Position numbers and translations under genes: made by a program
Source of the DNA: Xenia sp. Carnegie-2017
Taxonomy: Eukaryota; Cnidaria; Anthozoa; Malacalcyonacea; Xeniidae
Length of the DNA: 64,000 nucleotides
Direction: 5' to 3'
Assembly (NCBI RefSeq): GCF_021976095.1
Contig: NW_025813484.1
Span: forward strand, 7,756,060-7,820,059
In this document: positions 1-11,617 of the stretch, piece after piece
Layout of the letters: the number at the start of each line of letters is the position of its first letter
Position numbering within the stretch: position 1 is the first letter of the stretch
The notes under the pieces: generated by a model
Databases searched by the model: none
The model's input: the letters and a program-made list of their open reading frames with translations, nothing else
What the model was told of the DNA's origin: nothing

Positions 1-73
1 GTAGGATCTAAGAGATCACTGATCATGTTGATTTCTCAATCACGATAAATTATGTGATATAAGATATACTCAC

Positions 74-1868
74 TTGAAAGCTCGTTGCCATAAGAAAATT
101 TATACTCAACATAATCTGGTTCCATATTATGAAGATCTTGTTGAACTTTTCCAGTAGGATCTGAGAATACATGATTTGTACAAAATACAACATTTGCCAA
201 CTATAAACTATTGAATTGATTTTATGCATTATAGAAATATATAAAATAATAGTTTGTGTGTGTTTAAATTTCCATTTTCAAGTCAGAAACCACTTCATAA
301 CAAATGACTACGGACTTTGTCACTACAAATATTGTGCAACCACATACCTAAAATAAATAATCTTGGAAAATATCTTCCATCGACATCAAACTGATCGTCT
401 TCTGGTTCTTCTTCATCCTTTTGGAATAAAACAATCATGTTGACTGCTTTTGTATACGAGAAAATAAAGGATAGAAAATGGCCTTAACCTGTAGGTTTAC
501 CATGACAAAATCCTGGGCATATATAGGAAGCTCTTTTGATTGATTGAATACATTTTTAAGTATCCACACGCAGGACAAGACGATTGGTGAATTATGAGAA
601 ATATTGGCTTTGCCTAAGTAAAAATAATGCTGCATTGTAATAAAATATAAGATAAAGTTTTGATAGTTTTGACAGTTTTGAAAGAAAGACATACGAAGTT
701 GAAGCTTCACTAAGAGCATTTTCCATGTTAAGCCATTCATACTCCATTCCAAAACCTAATAAGAACAATTTAGATTTTTATGTTCCCATTGTTACATCTA
801 CAAACTACTATCTTATATGACAAAATTTCTACGATTTTTCACGGTATAAATAGTACAGTCATGACATTGTACATCATAGTACAGTGATGACAGTGTATAT
901 CACAGGACAGTCAAGACAGTGTACATCGGAGTACAGTCATGTTGGTGTACATCGTAGTACAGTCATGATAGTGATACAGGCATGACAGTGTACATCGTTG
1001 TACAGGCATGATAGTGTACATCATAGTAAAGTCATGACAGTGTACATCGTAGTACAGTCATGTTGGTGTATATCGTAGTACAGTCATGATAGTGATAAAG
1101 GCATGACAGTGTACATCGTTGTACAGGCATGATAGTGTACATCATAGTACAGTAATGACAGTGGACATCGTAGTACAGTAATGATAGTGTACATCATAGT
1201 AAAGTCATGACAGTGTATATCGTAGTACAGTCATGATAGTGTACATCGTAGTACAGTCACGATAGTGATACAGGCATGACAGTGTACATCGTTGTACAGG
1301 CATGATAGTGTACATCATAGTACAGTAAGGACAGTGGACATCGTAGTACAGTAATGATAGTGTACATCATAGTAAAGTCATGACAGTGTATATCGTAGTA
1401 CAGTCATGATAGTGTACATCGTAGTACAGTCACGATAGTGATACAGGCATGACAGTGTACATCGTACAGGCATGATAGTGTACATACATCATAGTAAAGT
1501 CATGACAGTATACATCTTAGTGCAAGTCATGATAGTGTACATCATAGTAAAGTCATGACAGTGTACATCGTAGTACAGTCATGATAGTGTACATCATAGT
1601 AAAGTCATGACAGTGTACATCGTAGTACAGTAATGATAGTGTACATTGCAGTACAGTCACGATAAAGATACAGGCATGACAGTGTACATCGTAGTAGAGT
1701 CGTGATAGTGACACAGGCATGACAGTGTACATCGTAGTACAGTCATGATAGTGACACAGTCATCATAGTTATACCAGTCATCATAGTGATACAGTCATGA
1801 TGTCACTGTACCTCTTTCCAATGAAGGTGCGGGCAATTTAATAACGACCTTTTTCATAGAAGCAACAA
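74..1868 (-). CDS. Gene A, exons 30-34: thioredoxin module 6 (CPAC), with a reading-frame problem
   Basis: Exons are 1812-1868 (linker VVASMKKVVIKLP), 695-755 (GFGMEYEW), 489-613, 348-417 and 74-160. The 489-613 exon fuses the active-site exon and the next exon with no intron. It is 125 nt, where the two separate exons in other modules sum to 127. The protein aligns without gaps (IIHQSSCPAC, LK, FVMVNLQ) only if one base is missing at the acceptor and another in an A5 run near 552. An unusual donor after 691 would fix the first problem. This may be a real frameshift, a homopolymer error in the assembly, or a decaying module. The exon at 74-160 (DPTGKVQQDL, KFSYGNE) is normal. Confidence 0.65.
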
Positions 1869-4800
1869 CTGGAATTTAACATAGCGTTAGTATGATGAAT
1901 TATAAAATGTACTTAGGTAATCTATATCTACAAGCATGTAACGATGCTCTCGAGCTCAAACAACTGACTTCATTTTTAAGAAAAACATTTTTAACTTTTG
2001 CATATTGAGCGAGGTACCACATAGAAAGGACTACTTTTGCGAACTCTTATTTTACCGTCTATTCCATGTTGATAAAAATATTTCGCTTTCTTATCACGTC
2101 TGTTCTCATTGATCACCTCTATATCTACATTGCCTCGAGAATCTATGAAACAATCACAAAAGGCAGGGAGATCATTAATGTCGCCGAGTTGTTAGATTTT
2201 CTTGTATTTATAAAAATGAAAAGATAAGAAAAATAGTTTTGCATGATACAAGGGAAATCATAAAAACTTCTTATATGCAAAAAATTGCCTAGTGGGGAAA
2301 CATTGGGACAAAGTGTGACACATTTCAGGTACTCCACCAAAAATTATAATATGTGTGTATTGTACAAAAATCCTTCTCATCAAAATGAAATTCCCTTACC
2401 TATAAAGAAAATTCTTGGCACGTACGTTCCATCTATGTTGTACTTCTCATCATTTGGAATTTCATCGTCCTTTAAGAAAGAAAGTAAACAATAAAGAAAG
2501 GCAGAGATGCTACTTAGTAATAAGCAATTAAAATAATAAACATTTAAAATACCTCAAGATTGACCATGACAAAATATTTGCTGATTTCTGCAATGTTCAA
2601 AGACATTGCAAATTCTTCTTTTAAATCTAGAAATATATTTTAAACCTTGTCACCATTGAAGTAAGACTATAGCATTTGCTTTTGTGACATTTCCCTGTGA
2701 CATTTTGTTGTTTTTTAATGAAAAAACTGAAATCAATTTTTCATCTTTAAGATTACTCACGTACCTCTGCTGAACTGACACCAGCTTCGATGGAAAATCA
2801 TCATGATTGGCTTGTTGCTAATAAGATATGTGTGCACATGTATTACAAATTTGGGTGAAAGGTTTTTTCCATTGATAACACAGTGATATGTTTCATTAAA
2901 AGAAAACTAAGTCCTGAAAACATACATAGTTTAAGAACTTACAATTCCTCAGCAATGCCATAGCTGTCGTTCAACGATGTCCATTCAATCTTTCCTCCAA
3001 AACCTGTGTATTTTTCAGAACGATATGAATGAACCAACAAATACCATCTAACTGATTAATGAAGACAAAAACAGGAACTTTCACCTTTTGTTCGATCATT
3101 TTCAACGGTTTCTTGTCTTTTCAAAACTTTTTTCATAGTTGTAACAACTAAAACAGTTTACATGCATGAATATCAAGTCATAACACAAGCTATATCTATT
3201 GCTCATGTTAACAGACAAAAGAATGAGGAGATGGAAACTTATTATACATGTGTACCTTGCTCAGCATTTCCATATGAATAAATGAAGTCATCCTTATATT
3301 CAGGGCTTTCGTTGTAAAACTCTTCCATTATTTTTCCATTCCGAGGATCTGTTGTAAAAAGAAAAAAAATTGAGTCGTTTGCAATAATAGAAAGAAACCA
3401 AAAGTTTGTGTGCTCGCAAAGTACGTTTGAAGACTAGGTTCTAATTCAAAAATTGGCAATACAGTAATGGACTCACAGACATTATAGTATCAATAAAGAA
3501 AATTTCAATGAGTAGAAAATTGTACCTACCAAAGAAGTATAGGCGTGGAACATAAGCACCATCAACATCAAAATCATCTCCCAACTTTTCTTCATCATCC
3601 TTTATTTAAGAAATTGCAATAACCTAACATCCACAACTAAAAAATATCCTGTTCATGTCCGTGTGAATGTAATTATAACATACCTCGACATTCACCATAA
3701 CAAATTTGGAACTAAGTTCAAGAATTTTCTTCGACTTGGAAAAATAGGACTTTAGGACTAAAACAACAGAAATAGCTTCATGAATGCAATCCAACGTCAA
3801 CATAACTCAAATCATTAATTGAATTCACTCACTTTTGCAAGCTTTACACCAAGACTTGTGAATAATCAATAGCATCGGAATATTTCTTAAAGAAGAAAAT
3901 ATCTTCAGTTGAAAATATTGAAGTTTGACTCAGCAATTTTATGTTCTATATAAAAACCATCTTTTGTCTTCGTTAACCTTTCTTTAGACAAAATCAATCC
4001 ACTTTCCAAATTTTCCCACTTTATTTTCTCTCCCCATCCTACCAGAAAATGAATATTTCAAAAAATATACCCATATATCATTTCATAGGATAATTTAATG
4101 CAAAAAATCTAATTGTTCACACCATTGTGCAATTTGGTGGATTTTTCCTCTTTTTCGATAACAATTTTCATACTTCGAACAACTAAAACAAGAGATAAAA
4201 GTCAAACCATGTTTTCCAACCATAAACATCAAGAAAGAATGTTAGATAAGTATAACACTAACTCTCATCTGCTTCTCCATAATAATACTTCACGTGAGGA
4301 TAAGCTGTTCCTTCATTCCATACTTCGTCCATGACACGACCACTTGGTTCTGAGAACAAAAAATCAATTTTGATTTAAAAAATAAAATTTAAAGGTCCAC
4401 ATAACTTACCGACAAACAATATTCTTGGAATGTAAGCACCGTCAATTATAAATTTACTGTCTTTTGGTTCTTCATCATCCTATAAATTGAATTAAGTGAA
4501 CTAAACATCAAAGTTTAGAGTTTTAAAGATTGAGATTTACAATATATTTACAATGTAGCAATATTTGTCCATTTTTTACGATACAATACAAGAAAAAATA
4601 CTATGACAGTACCTCAGTGTTAACCATGACAAAATGTTTGCTTAGATTCAGTATTTCATCAGATGCAGCAAATTTTGGTTTTAACTCTACGAAAGAAACA
4701 CCACAAGTATAACAACAAGTATTAAATTTTTTATATTTTGTTAGTCTTCTTGTTCAAGGTGATGTTACGTTAACTTACGTTTACAAGAACCACACCAAGT

Positions 4801-7780
4801 TTTATGAATGATAAGCATCATTGGTTTGCCACTATTTGTAAAACATATAAAGAAATACCATTGTGCTACTTCAGTCTTCAAGATAAATTATTCAACTACG
4901 TTTTTAATCGCACCTTTTTCTAGATTCCTCTATGCCGTCTTTAAATGTGAACCAGTTAAATTTTTCACCAAGTCCTGCGATTATATGTTGAAAAATTCAG
5001 TAAAGACTGTCAAAGTTAAATTGATAAGAAAAGTTACTTAAGATCTTGATGATTGATAAGATTTATTTTTACCAAAAATGTGTTCTTAAATAAATTCCTA
5101 AAACTTAGCAAAGATAGTCAACTTGTTGAATAGAAGTGTTTACGATGTTTTATAAAATTATGAGACACTGATCAATCTTGGGTAAAAAGAAGAGACAATT
5201 TGTGGCACCTAATACCTCATCCTAAATTATAATAAAGAACAAGATACACTTACCTCTGTGAAGATTGTTGGAACTAAATTCCATTTTCATGACTTCCTTC
5301 ATACTGCGTACAACTAATAAAATTCATAACATTCAAATATGTAAAATAAATTGATGTAACCAAACATCTTGGTCAAGCAATATTTTCTAAAAGAACTTCA
5401 TACTGTTTTTTGGTTCTCCATAATAGTATTTGGTGTCGGGGAAGGATGTTCCTTTGTTCCATATATGATCCATCACTTTACCACTAGGTTCTGAAACACA
5501 GTAAGCGTGAACTTACAGGAACAAGATAAGAGAAAATTTATCATCCTTTGTCTAAAGTATATTCCATCTAATTGTTGTTGTCATGATTTTATTCATCACA
5601 AGTGTTCAACATACCAACGAAATAAATTCTAGGAATATATGCACCATCAACAGCATATGCTTTATCTTTTGGTTCTTCGTCATCCTAAATGAAAGAAAGA
5701 ACCAAAACACCAAATCACTGCATGCAAAACAAAGAATTCTCTCTCATAACCATTGATATACCTCTGTGTTGACCATAACAAAGTTTTTACTCAGTTCTTC
5801 GATTTCTTTTGATGCAGCAAACTGTGGTTTTAAAACTGTAAAAATGGAAAAATTTACACTCCTTATTGTTGCCTTCCTATTTATAACTTCTTCAGTTGTG
5901 TTTAAATATAATAATACTTACTTTTGCACGAACTGCACCAGGATTTGTGAATTAAAACCATGATTGGCTTTCCACTTCAAAATTATGAACACATCAAGTT
6001 TGTTAAATATATTACTTTTTTTTATAAATTTGACAATTTGTAGAAGTTTTCATAGTTATTCGAGATTATCAATCCCACAAATGTAAAATACCTTTTTCTA
6101 GATTCAACTTCGGCGTTAGCCATTGTCGTCCAATTTATGTTTTTATTATAACCTCGGTCAAGTGAAATGTTTTTTTCTTGTTCAATAACAGCCTTCATAC
6201 TCTCAATAACTAAAAGTAAAGAAAACATTTTGCTAGATACACATTGGTCTTGTTAGATGTATTGCAAAACAGTGCAAGCGACAAACTATGTTTAAACTGA
6301 ATTATTAGTTGTAATATTCTCACCATCTTCAGCTTTGCTGTAAAAATACTGGTATTTTTCTCGCTTTTCATTCATTATGTTTCTAAGAAATTTTCCATTT
6401 TTACCTACAAAAGACGAAGATTTACAATGACCATACAAGCTACCTTTCTGAAAATTACATTTCGCTTCTGGTACGATTTTCCCATATTTACGAAAGGAAT
6501 ATGCATAGTTAATACCATAAAAGAAAATTCTCGGTACATATTTTCCATCAATATCGTACTCTTCTTTTTGGCTTGCTATTTCATCCTAATTAAATAATAT
6601 TACATGTATAAATGCAAATCTTTACGATATAATTACATATCTTTAACACAACTTTCAACGTTGTATTCAAACAAAAACTTCTTCAAGAATAAAAAACAAT
6701 GAAATTATTGTATTATTGTATTAAGGACCCCCTGCAACATCACTCTGATGACATTTCTGTTACATCATTTCACATGATTTTTAATCAACGCATATTTTTC
6801 CAGAGATACAATACTTAACAAACTTATTTACAAGACGATAAAATAATATAATACATACATTGGTGTTGATCATCACAAACTCACGACTGAGTTCTTCAAT
6901 TTCGTCTGATGACAAAAACTGCTCTTTTAAACCTGTAAAAATCATCAGTAAAGACCTCTGTAAAACATGCCTTCGGTAACCAATGGGGTAGCTAGCTTGC
7001 AAGTTTGGTTGTACTATGTAAATACTTCAGTGTTACTGTCTTTAAAACTCTAGATTTGCCAAAGAAAAAATTGATGCCAATGGTCTGACATTTTAGAACA
7101 GCCAAAATAGCCGACTATAGCTACGCCTTAAATGGTAACATTGATGGTGTATGCAATAAATAGTTTGAGCAAACATTTGGAATTCAGCAGAAGTTGAATT
7201 TTGACTTTATATATAAACAACCTACCTACGCAAGCTTTACACCAACTTTTATGTATGATCAACATTTTGGGTTTTTTACTAGATGTGAAGAACCATAATT
7301 TTTTTAAAACATATTAACGTTCTATTTTAACTAAATACGAGCTCCTTGCTAATCTAAAAGCTCTTTCAAATTTACCATTAAACAGAAAATCCGCAGGAAA
7401 AACTTATCTGGATTACTTAGTAATTAAACTGCGTGACGACTTAAGCAATTCAAAATTTTGTGTAAAGATAGTAAACTGGATATTTTTCCTTTGCGGGCCT
7501 TGCAGCATTCAAACTTCAAGTGTAAAAATTGTTAATTTGATAATGAACCTTATACGCATCACAGTTTCATCAAGTGACTTCCAGTCGATACTGCTTCCAA
7601 AACCTGAAGTAAATGATTGTAAATTACATATACACGGTCATGGAAAATGTTTCAAAGAAAGTATCTTCAATATTCAAACTTTACACACATACCATTGCTA
7701 AGAATTTCTCCTGTCACTTTTGTGATTGTAAGAAGAGTGATAATAAACCCTAGTAAGACCTGAATGTTGCTAATCTTCAT
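74..7780 (-). CDS. Gene A: tandem AGR/TXNDC12-type thioredoxin protein, at least six domains, 3' partial
   Basis: The minus strand carries 34 recognisable short exons with GT-AG boundaries and matching phases, from the ATG at 7780 to the donor after 74. They encode about 815 residues: a signal peptide and six repeats of one thioredoxin fold. Each repeat shows the family marks of TXNDC12 (ERp18/ERp19) and AGR proteins: an HKSWCxxC-type active site, then LKxxFxxSxEIxxLSxxFVMVN, then an acidic DDEEPxD stretch, DGxYxPRIxF and a KYxY-like tail. Known single-domain relatives are ER oxidoreductases or chaperones of the secretory pathway, so an ER or secreted role is inferred. Module active sites are CKAC, CSSC, CGSC, CKAC, CQFS and CPAC. 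A linker with a SMKxV core separates the modules. The stop codon and any ER-retention tail lie outside the window. The six-fold repetition is unusual, since family members normally have one domain. Confidence 0.85.
846..1811 (+). repeat. Minisatellite inside an intron of gene A
   Basis: This is a long array of degenerate units of about 25-26 bases built from the words CAGTCATGATAGTG and TACATCGTAGTA. Shortened units (ATAGTGATACAGGCATGAC) recur at intervals, which gives a higher-order pattern of over 100 bases. The array starts right at the 5' splice site of the exon ending at 1812: the donor GTACAGTGACATC itself looks like a repeat unit. Nothing in it is coding. Confidence 0.9.
2056..3147 (-). 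CDS. Gene A, exons 24-29: thioredoxin module 5 with CQFS active site
   Basis: Exons are 3085-3147 (linker VVTTMKKVLKRQE), 2943-3003, 2765-2817, 2553-2626, 2400-2469 and 2056-2142. The active-site exon reads MIFHRSWCQFSR, so the second cysteine is replaced by serine and HKSW has become HRSW. A one-cysteine motif is also found in AGR2 and AGR3 (CPHS/CQYS type, from memory), which act more as folding clients' partners than as disulfide oxidases. The rest of the fold is intact (FVMVNLE, DGTYVPRIFFI). This suggests functional specialisation inside one polypeptide. Confidence 0.8.
3256..4182 (-). CDS. Gene A, exons 18-23: thioredoxin module 4 (CKAC)
   Basis: Exons are 4123-4182 (IVRSMKIVIEKEE), 3978-4038 (GWGEKIKWENL), 3833-3885 (LLIIHKSWCKACK), 3684-3757, 3530-3599 and 3256-3348. 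The last exon is 93 nt, two codons longer than in modules 2, 3, 5 and 6. The segment between the active site and FVMVNVE is more diverged (LKSYFSKSKKILEL) than in modules 2 and 3, but the frame is intact across all joins. The redox motif has both cysteines. Confidence 0.82.
4263..5313 (-). CDS. Gene A, exons 12-17: thioredoxin module 3 (CGSC)
   Basis: Exons are 5254-5313 (linker, IVRSMKEVMKMEF), 4914-4974 (GLGEKFNWFTF), 4779-4831 (IIHKTWCGSCK), 4613-4686, 4410-4479 and 4263-4349. Sizes are 60, 61, 53, 74, 70 and 87 nt. The protein pieces LKPKFAASDEI, FVMVNTE, DDEEPKD, DGAYIPRILFV and PSGRVMDEVW are very close to TXNDC12 sequences I know. CGSC differs by one residue from the CGAC of vertebrate TXNDC12. 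This is the least diverged module together with module 2. Confidence 0.85.
5404..6209 (-). CDS. Gene A, exons 7-11: thioredoxin module 2 (CSSC)
   Basis: Exons are 6092-6209 (linker and domain start fused in one exon), 5922-5974 (IHKSWCSSCK), 5762-5835, 5615-5684 and 5404-5490. Sizes are 118, 53, 74, 70 and 87 nt, and joins keep one frame. Key pieces are VIESMKAVIEQE in the linker, LKPQFAASKEIEEL, FVMVNTE, DDEEPKDK and DGAYIPRIYFV. The linker exon and the first domain exon are separate in modules 3-6 (60-63 plus 61 nt in modules 3-5, 57 plus 61 in module 6), so module 2 has either lost or never gained that intron. Both cysteines of the redox motif are present, so this domain could be catalytic. 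Confidence 0.85.
6324..7780 (-). CDS. Gene A, exons 1-6: signal peptide and thioredoxin module 1 (CKAC)
   Basis: Exon 1 (7693-7780) starts with ATG and encodes a short basic N-terminus followed by a hydrophobic stretch (VLLGFIITLLTI), a good secretory signal peptide with a likely cut near KVTG. Further exons are 7549-7603, 7226-7278 (HKSWCKAC), 6859-6932, 6516-6585 and 6324-6404. Phases run 1, 2, 1, 0, 1, 1 without a break. The last exon is slightly short (81 nt against the usual 87). The 6516-6585 exon ends after DIDGKYVPRIFFY, as in TXNDC12. The donor after CKAC is GTAGGT, at 7224-7225. The start is chosen because it is the only ATG upstream of a signal peptide in phase with exon 2. Confidence 0.85.
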
Positions 7781-10700
7781 GTTAAATATAAAATAATTTT
7801 AGACGCTGATAACAACAAACATCTAATTCGCCACAGCAAATATCTGTGTTTATATGAAAGGAAATCTGTTAAAGTCAACCCAAACAAAGGTTTGCGTTGA
7901 ATAAGTAAATAAATCATGTTGCTGGTGGCGTTTTTATCTGAAATTTACATTTCTTAAGAAATACAAAATCATAAGAAGCAAAGCACGTGGCATATATTGT
8001 TAATACAGGCCACAAGTTGTTAATATTGAAGAAAGGCCTTTTGTATGTAAACGAACAAATTACAATTGCGTGCGTCCAAGAGAATCAACGAATCGATGTA
8101 GTCAGTTGCAGTCCTGTAATCTTGATCTTAAAAAGCTTTTCGTCGTTAGAGTCCTGTTTCAAGCCTATGTGTACATATGAGTAAAAAACATATCCAAAAA
8201 ATATGTTACGAAGAAGTTGAAAGATGGACTAAAGATGCTGTAGCTACTTGACGCCAACTTTTTACGCTGCCAGTAAATGGATTTTTATAAGTAGTAGTTT
8301 GCAGTTTGGATAAGGTTTATTTATTTTCTGATAGTATTATGTGAGATCAACCATTACTTAGACTGATGTCAGTGATGGTAACAACACATAATTAAAGTAA
8401 TTATAACATATAGTTTTACGGCACTATTTTCTGATTGCCTTAGAAAGATTGTTTAAAGTGACTTAATAACTTTTTCAGTTGAATTGTAATAGTTACTTTT
8501 TTCTATAGATATCTAATTTTCTCATTATGCAATGATTTTCACTATGAGATCTCGTTGAATAACAACTAGCTTATAACTTGGTTAAGAAATTTTATTAACA
8601 AGTGCAAAATCCTGCTACAGTTGAATACACGTCTTGAAGAATATTTATGTAAGGGTCCCAAAGTTTGCTACTTTACTTAAAATGTCGATAAAGACCTCTT
8701 TTCCTAAAGCTTATTATGGAATGTGATGTAACAGCGATGATATTTGCATATAGTTAACTAAGTTAAACATTTCCAAAAAGGAGTAAACTACCACAAAGCA
8801 AAAGAAAAAGTTTTTTAAGTGAATTTAAATGTTTACTAGAAACTATATGGTAGCAAAAACTTCCTGTCATGACAACTTTAAATGAATCTTCACATAAATG
8901 TTGCATGCGCTTGACCATGCGCATGATCAATAAATCACGCCCCAAATTCTACTAAATATACATATTGAATAACGTCACATGTACTCATGTCAACATGTTT
9001 ATAATTGTTTATTAAGTAAAGTAAATGACAGGATATATATAATAGTGAAGCTATATACACAAAATTAAAAGTTACAATGTTTATAAACTGACATTATCAT
9101 ATAAAGTCTTACACATTATGTATCATATGTATGCAGTTGAGTAAAAAGTGTTTTAAATTTCTAAATACAATTTACATGTGCAATTTTTTTGATCATACGT
9201 ATAGCAAGTGTCTGTGCATGTCTATTACATGTCTCAAGGGTCGAAGAACAGCGTTGGTTTAACTTTTTCTACATTTCAATCTGCTATCATATTCCTTTAA
9301 TCAGCACATATTAAAGTGAAATGATTGAAACATGAAAACATCCGTAAGCATACCAAATTTCAGAAAAGTTGTTAAACTAATTTATATTATGCTCTCAAAA
9401 TATTTCGGTGTCTTTCAAATCAAAATGTTTATTGTTTAATGATAATTGATGAGCAAACAACTCTGTTGTCACACGAACCTCCAGAGCTTAACACACTTTT
9501 GTCTTCTTATTTATCATAAGTTTCCTTTTTTCATTTCAGAATCCATCAAATACATGTTTACCTTTTGAAAAACATTTCATGGACATTTTATAAATCCTCT
9601 CTTAAAACATGAGTATGTAGTTCTCAATATATATTGTTTGCCTGTCGACTGGATTTACGATGTCAAATTTCAGCTTTGGTCGTAACAGTTTATCAACTCT
9701 TTATCATTAAATAAACGTACATTCGACTTTTATGATGTTGTTGAGGTTTTAAAAAAACTTATTTCCATGGCTTTGTAAGTAAATATGAAGCTCTCTTGAA
9801 CATCATTCTTTCTTTGACTCCAATAGGTAAATAATTCTGGATAGAATCCTATTGACATTTGTGGAATTATACTTAGTTAAAAGTTAAAATTAGCTTGGAA
9901 AAAGTTAAACATCGTTTCCTTTAGCTTCTATGATCTGACTTGTCGTACCTGAGCAACAGTGTCCGGACATTCTACCAATAACAGACGCATCTGTCCTTAC
10001 TTGAAATGATTGCCTTCAAAAATATCTTGGAATTACTATTCAATCTTTGATTTATCCCAATGTTGCAAATGCATGTTGGTCATTTTTATATTTGTTCTCT
10101 CTCTGAACTTTTTTCTTTGTTTAATCAAATGTTATTTGCAGCGTTTTAAATTGGTGCTCTCTGAGTTATGACATATCAATTAAAATAATAAATTTTAGTG
10201 ATCGTTTTTAGCAAAGGTTTTACTGCCCAAATGTCAACATCAAAATTTTTTGATTAAAGGAATACAACAGCAAATATCAAAGAAGTTTTCTTCAATAGCG
10301 CTATCTACTAGGTAATAATTATTCAAACGTTTCAAAAAAATTGTAGGAAAAGATGCGATTTGGCTGTAACAAAAAAATGAAAGAAAACGGTTATTCAAAG
10401 ATTATAAAATGTCATTTTCGAGATAGAAGTTTTATCCCCATTTACATGTGTTTGAAAATGTTAGCTATTATTCAGTGGAGAGCACTATTTGATTTTTAAG
10501 AACCAGACAATGTCAACGAGACTTAAAAATTAGCTGACGATAAGATTGTGATTTATAATACACATAACATAATTTTTGTTCCTCATACAGTAAACTACCG
10601 ACAGTGATAAGATTAAGACATGGTGTATGGTTAATACAGGTTATAAAATAATTGCAACACTATACATGTGTAGCAGTGATAAATCGCTGGCCGATTGCAC

Positions 10701-11590
10701 AAACCTCGTGCACTTTATACATAACAACTATTATTTCAACTATTCTTTCATTTTCAACATTATTTAAATCTTAAGCCTTATTTACTCGATCTATTGTTCA
10801 TTATGTAACAATCTCTATATGACAACTTTTTACTCTTGTAAACGGCACAGCAAGTATTTTCCAAATTGCCATGAGTATAACTGAAAAATAAAATTCGCCC
10901 TAAAAAGCGGTTGGACGACTATTTCTTAACTTCGCCAAATTTTTTTGACGGCCGTTTATGCGGCCAATTTTTGTGTGTGAAAGTGACACACAGTGTTAGT
11001 GACATAAAAGCTTACATGCCTGTTTTTTAACAAATGTATTTGTAACCTAAGAATTGTCAAATTCTTCTAGTTGACACGAGCAAATAAAAGCTGTCCTATA
11101 AAAATTGTTCGAGTAAAACGAAGGTTTTAGAAAAGATTTGAGCCAAATTGGCTCACAATCGGTCAAGTTTTTTGTGTAATTTAAAACGAAATTTCAAAAA
11201 AATGTTAAGTGTTTAATAATATACATGAAAAATTTCTCAATTCTGATTGGTTAAAAGTAGTGCAATTTTTCCTAAATACCGGTGCAAAAAAGCAAAAAAC
11301 CAGTGCTGATTTCTCAAAATACTGCTCCTGATTGGTTGTTCAAAGGAAGAAGTAATGTAAGAGCCAATCAAAATAAAACATTTCAAAGGCGGAAAGTTGC
11401 ATTATTGGAAGCAAAGCAATTAAAATGGCTGGCGTAAGTTTCAAGTAGATTTCTTTTGGCGACCGAGTCAACAATTCATCGTTTGCAAGACGTTTCTGAA
11501 CAAAAATATGAACGCTGCTAAAAGTAGATTCCTTGTTCTAGCTGCAAGTATGGAAACCATGGTGTTATAAAAAACATTAGCCAACTGAAA
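7781..11590. other. Gene-free stretch upstream of gene A
   Basis: I see no coding signal, RNA gene or clear transposon here. The DNA is AT-rich, with only short chance reading frames. It should hold the promoter of gene A just above 7780, but I recognise no unambiguous core element. Confidence 0.5.
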
Positions 11591-11617
11591 TAATTGAAAA
11601 ATGCGAGCCGGTCGATA

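Noticed and set aside
1-10. Possible start of another gene A exon (CTCTTAG then ATCCTAC on the minus strand), like the start of the exon at 160
   Set aside because: Only seven bases lie in the window, and the phase and order do not fit; the expected next exon is a linker.
846-1811. CRISPR-like array
   Set aside because: Units are contiguous and degenerate with no unique spacers, in a eukaryotic intron.
6022-6228. Free-standing 68-codon frame on the minus strand
   Set aside because: It is the linker exon of gene A module 2 read through into the introns.
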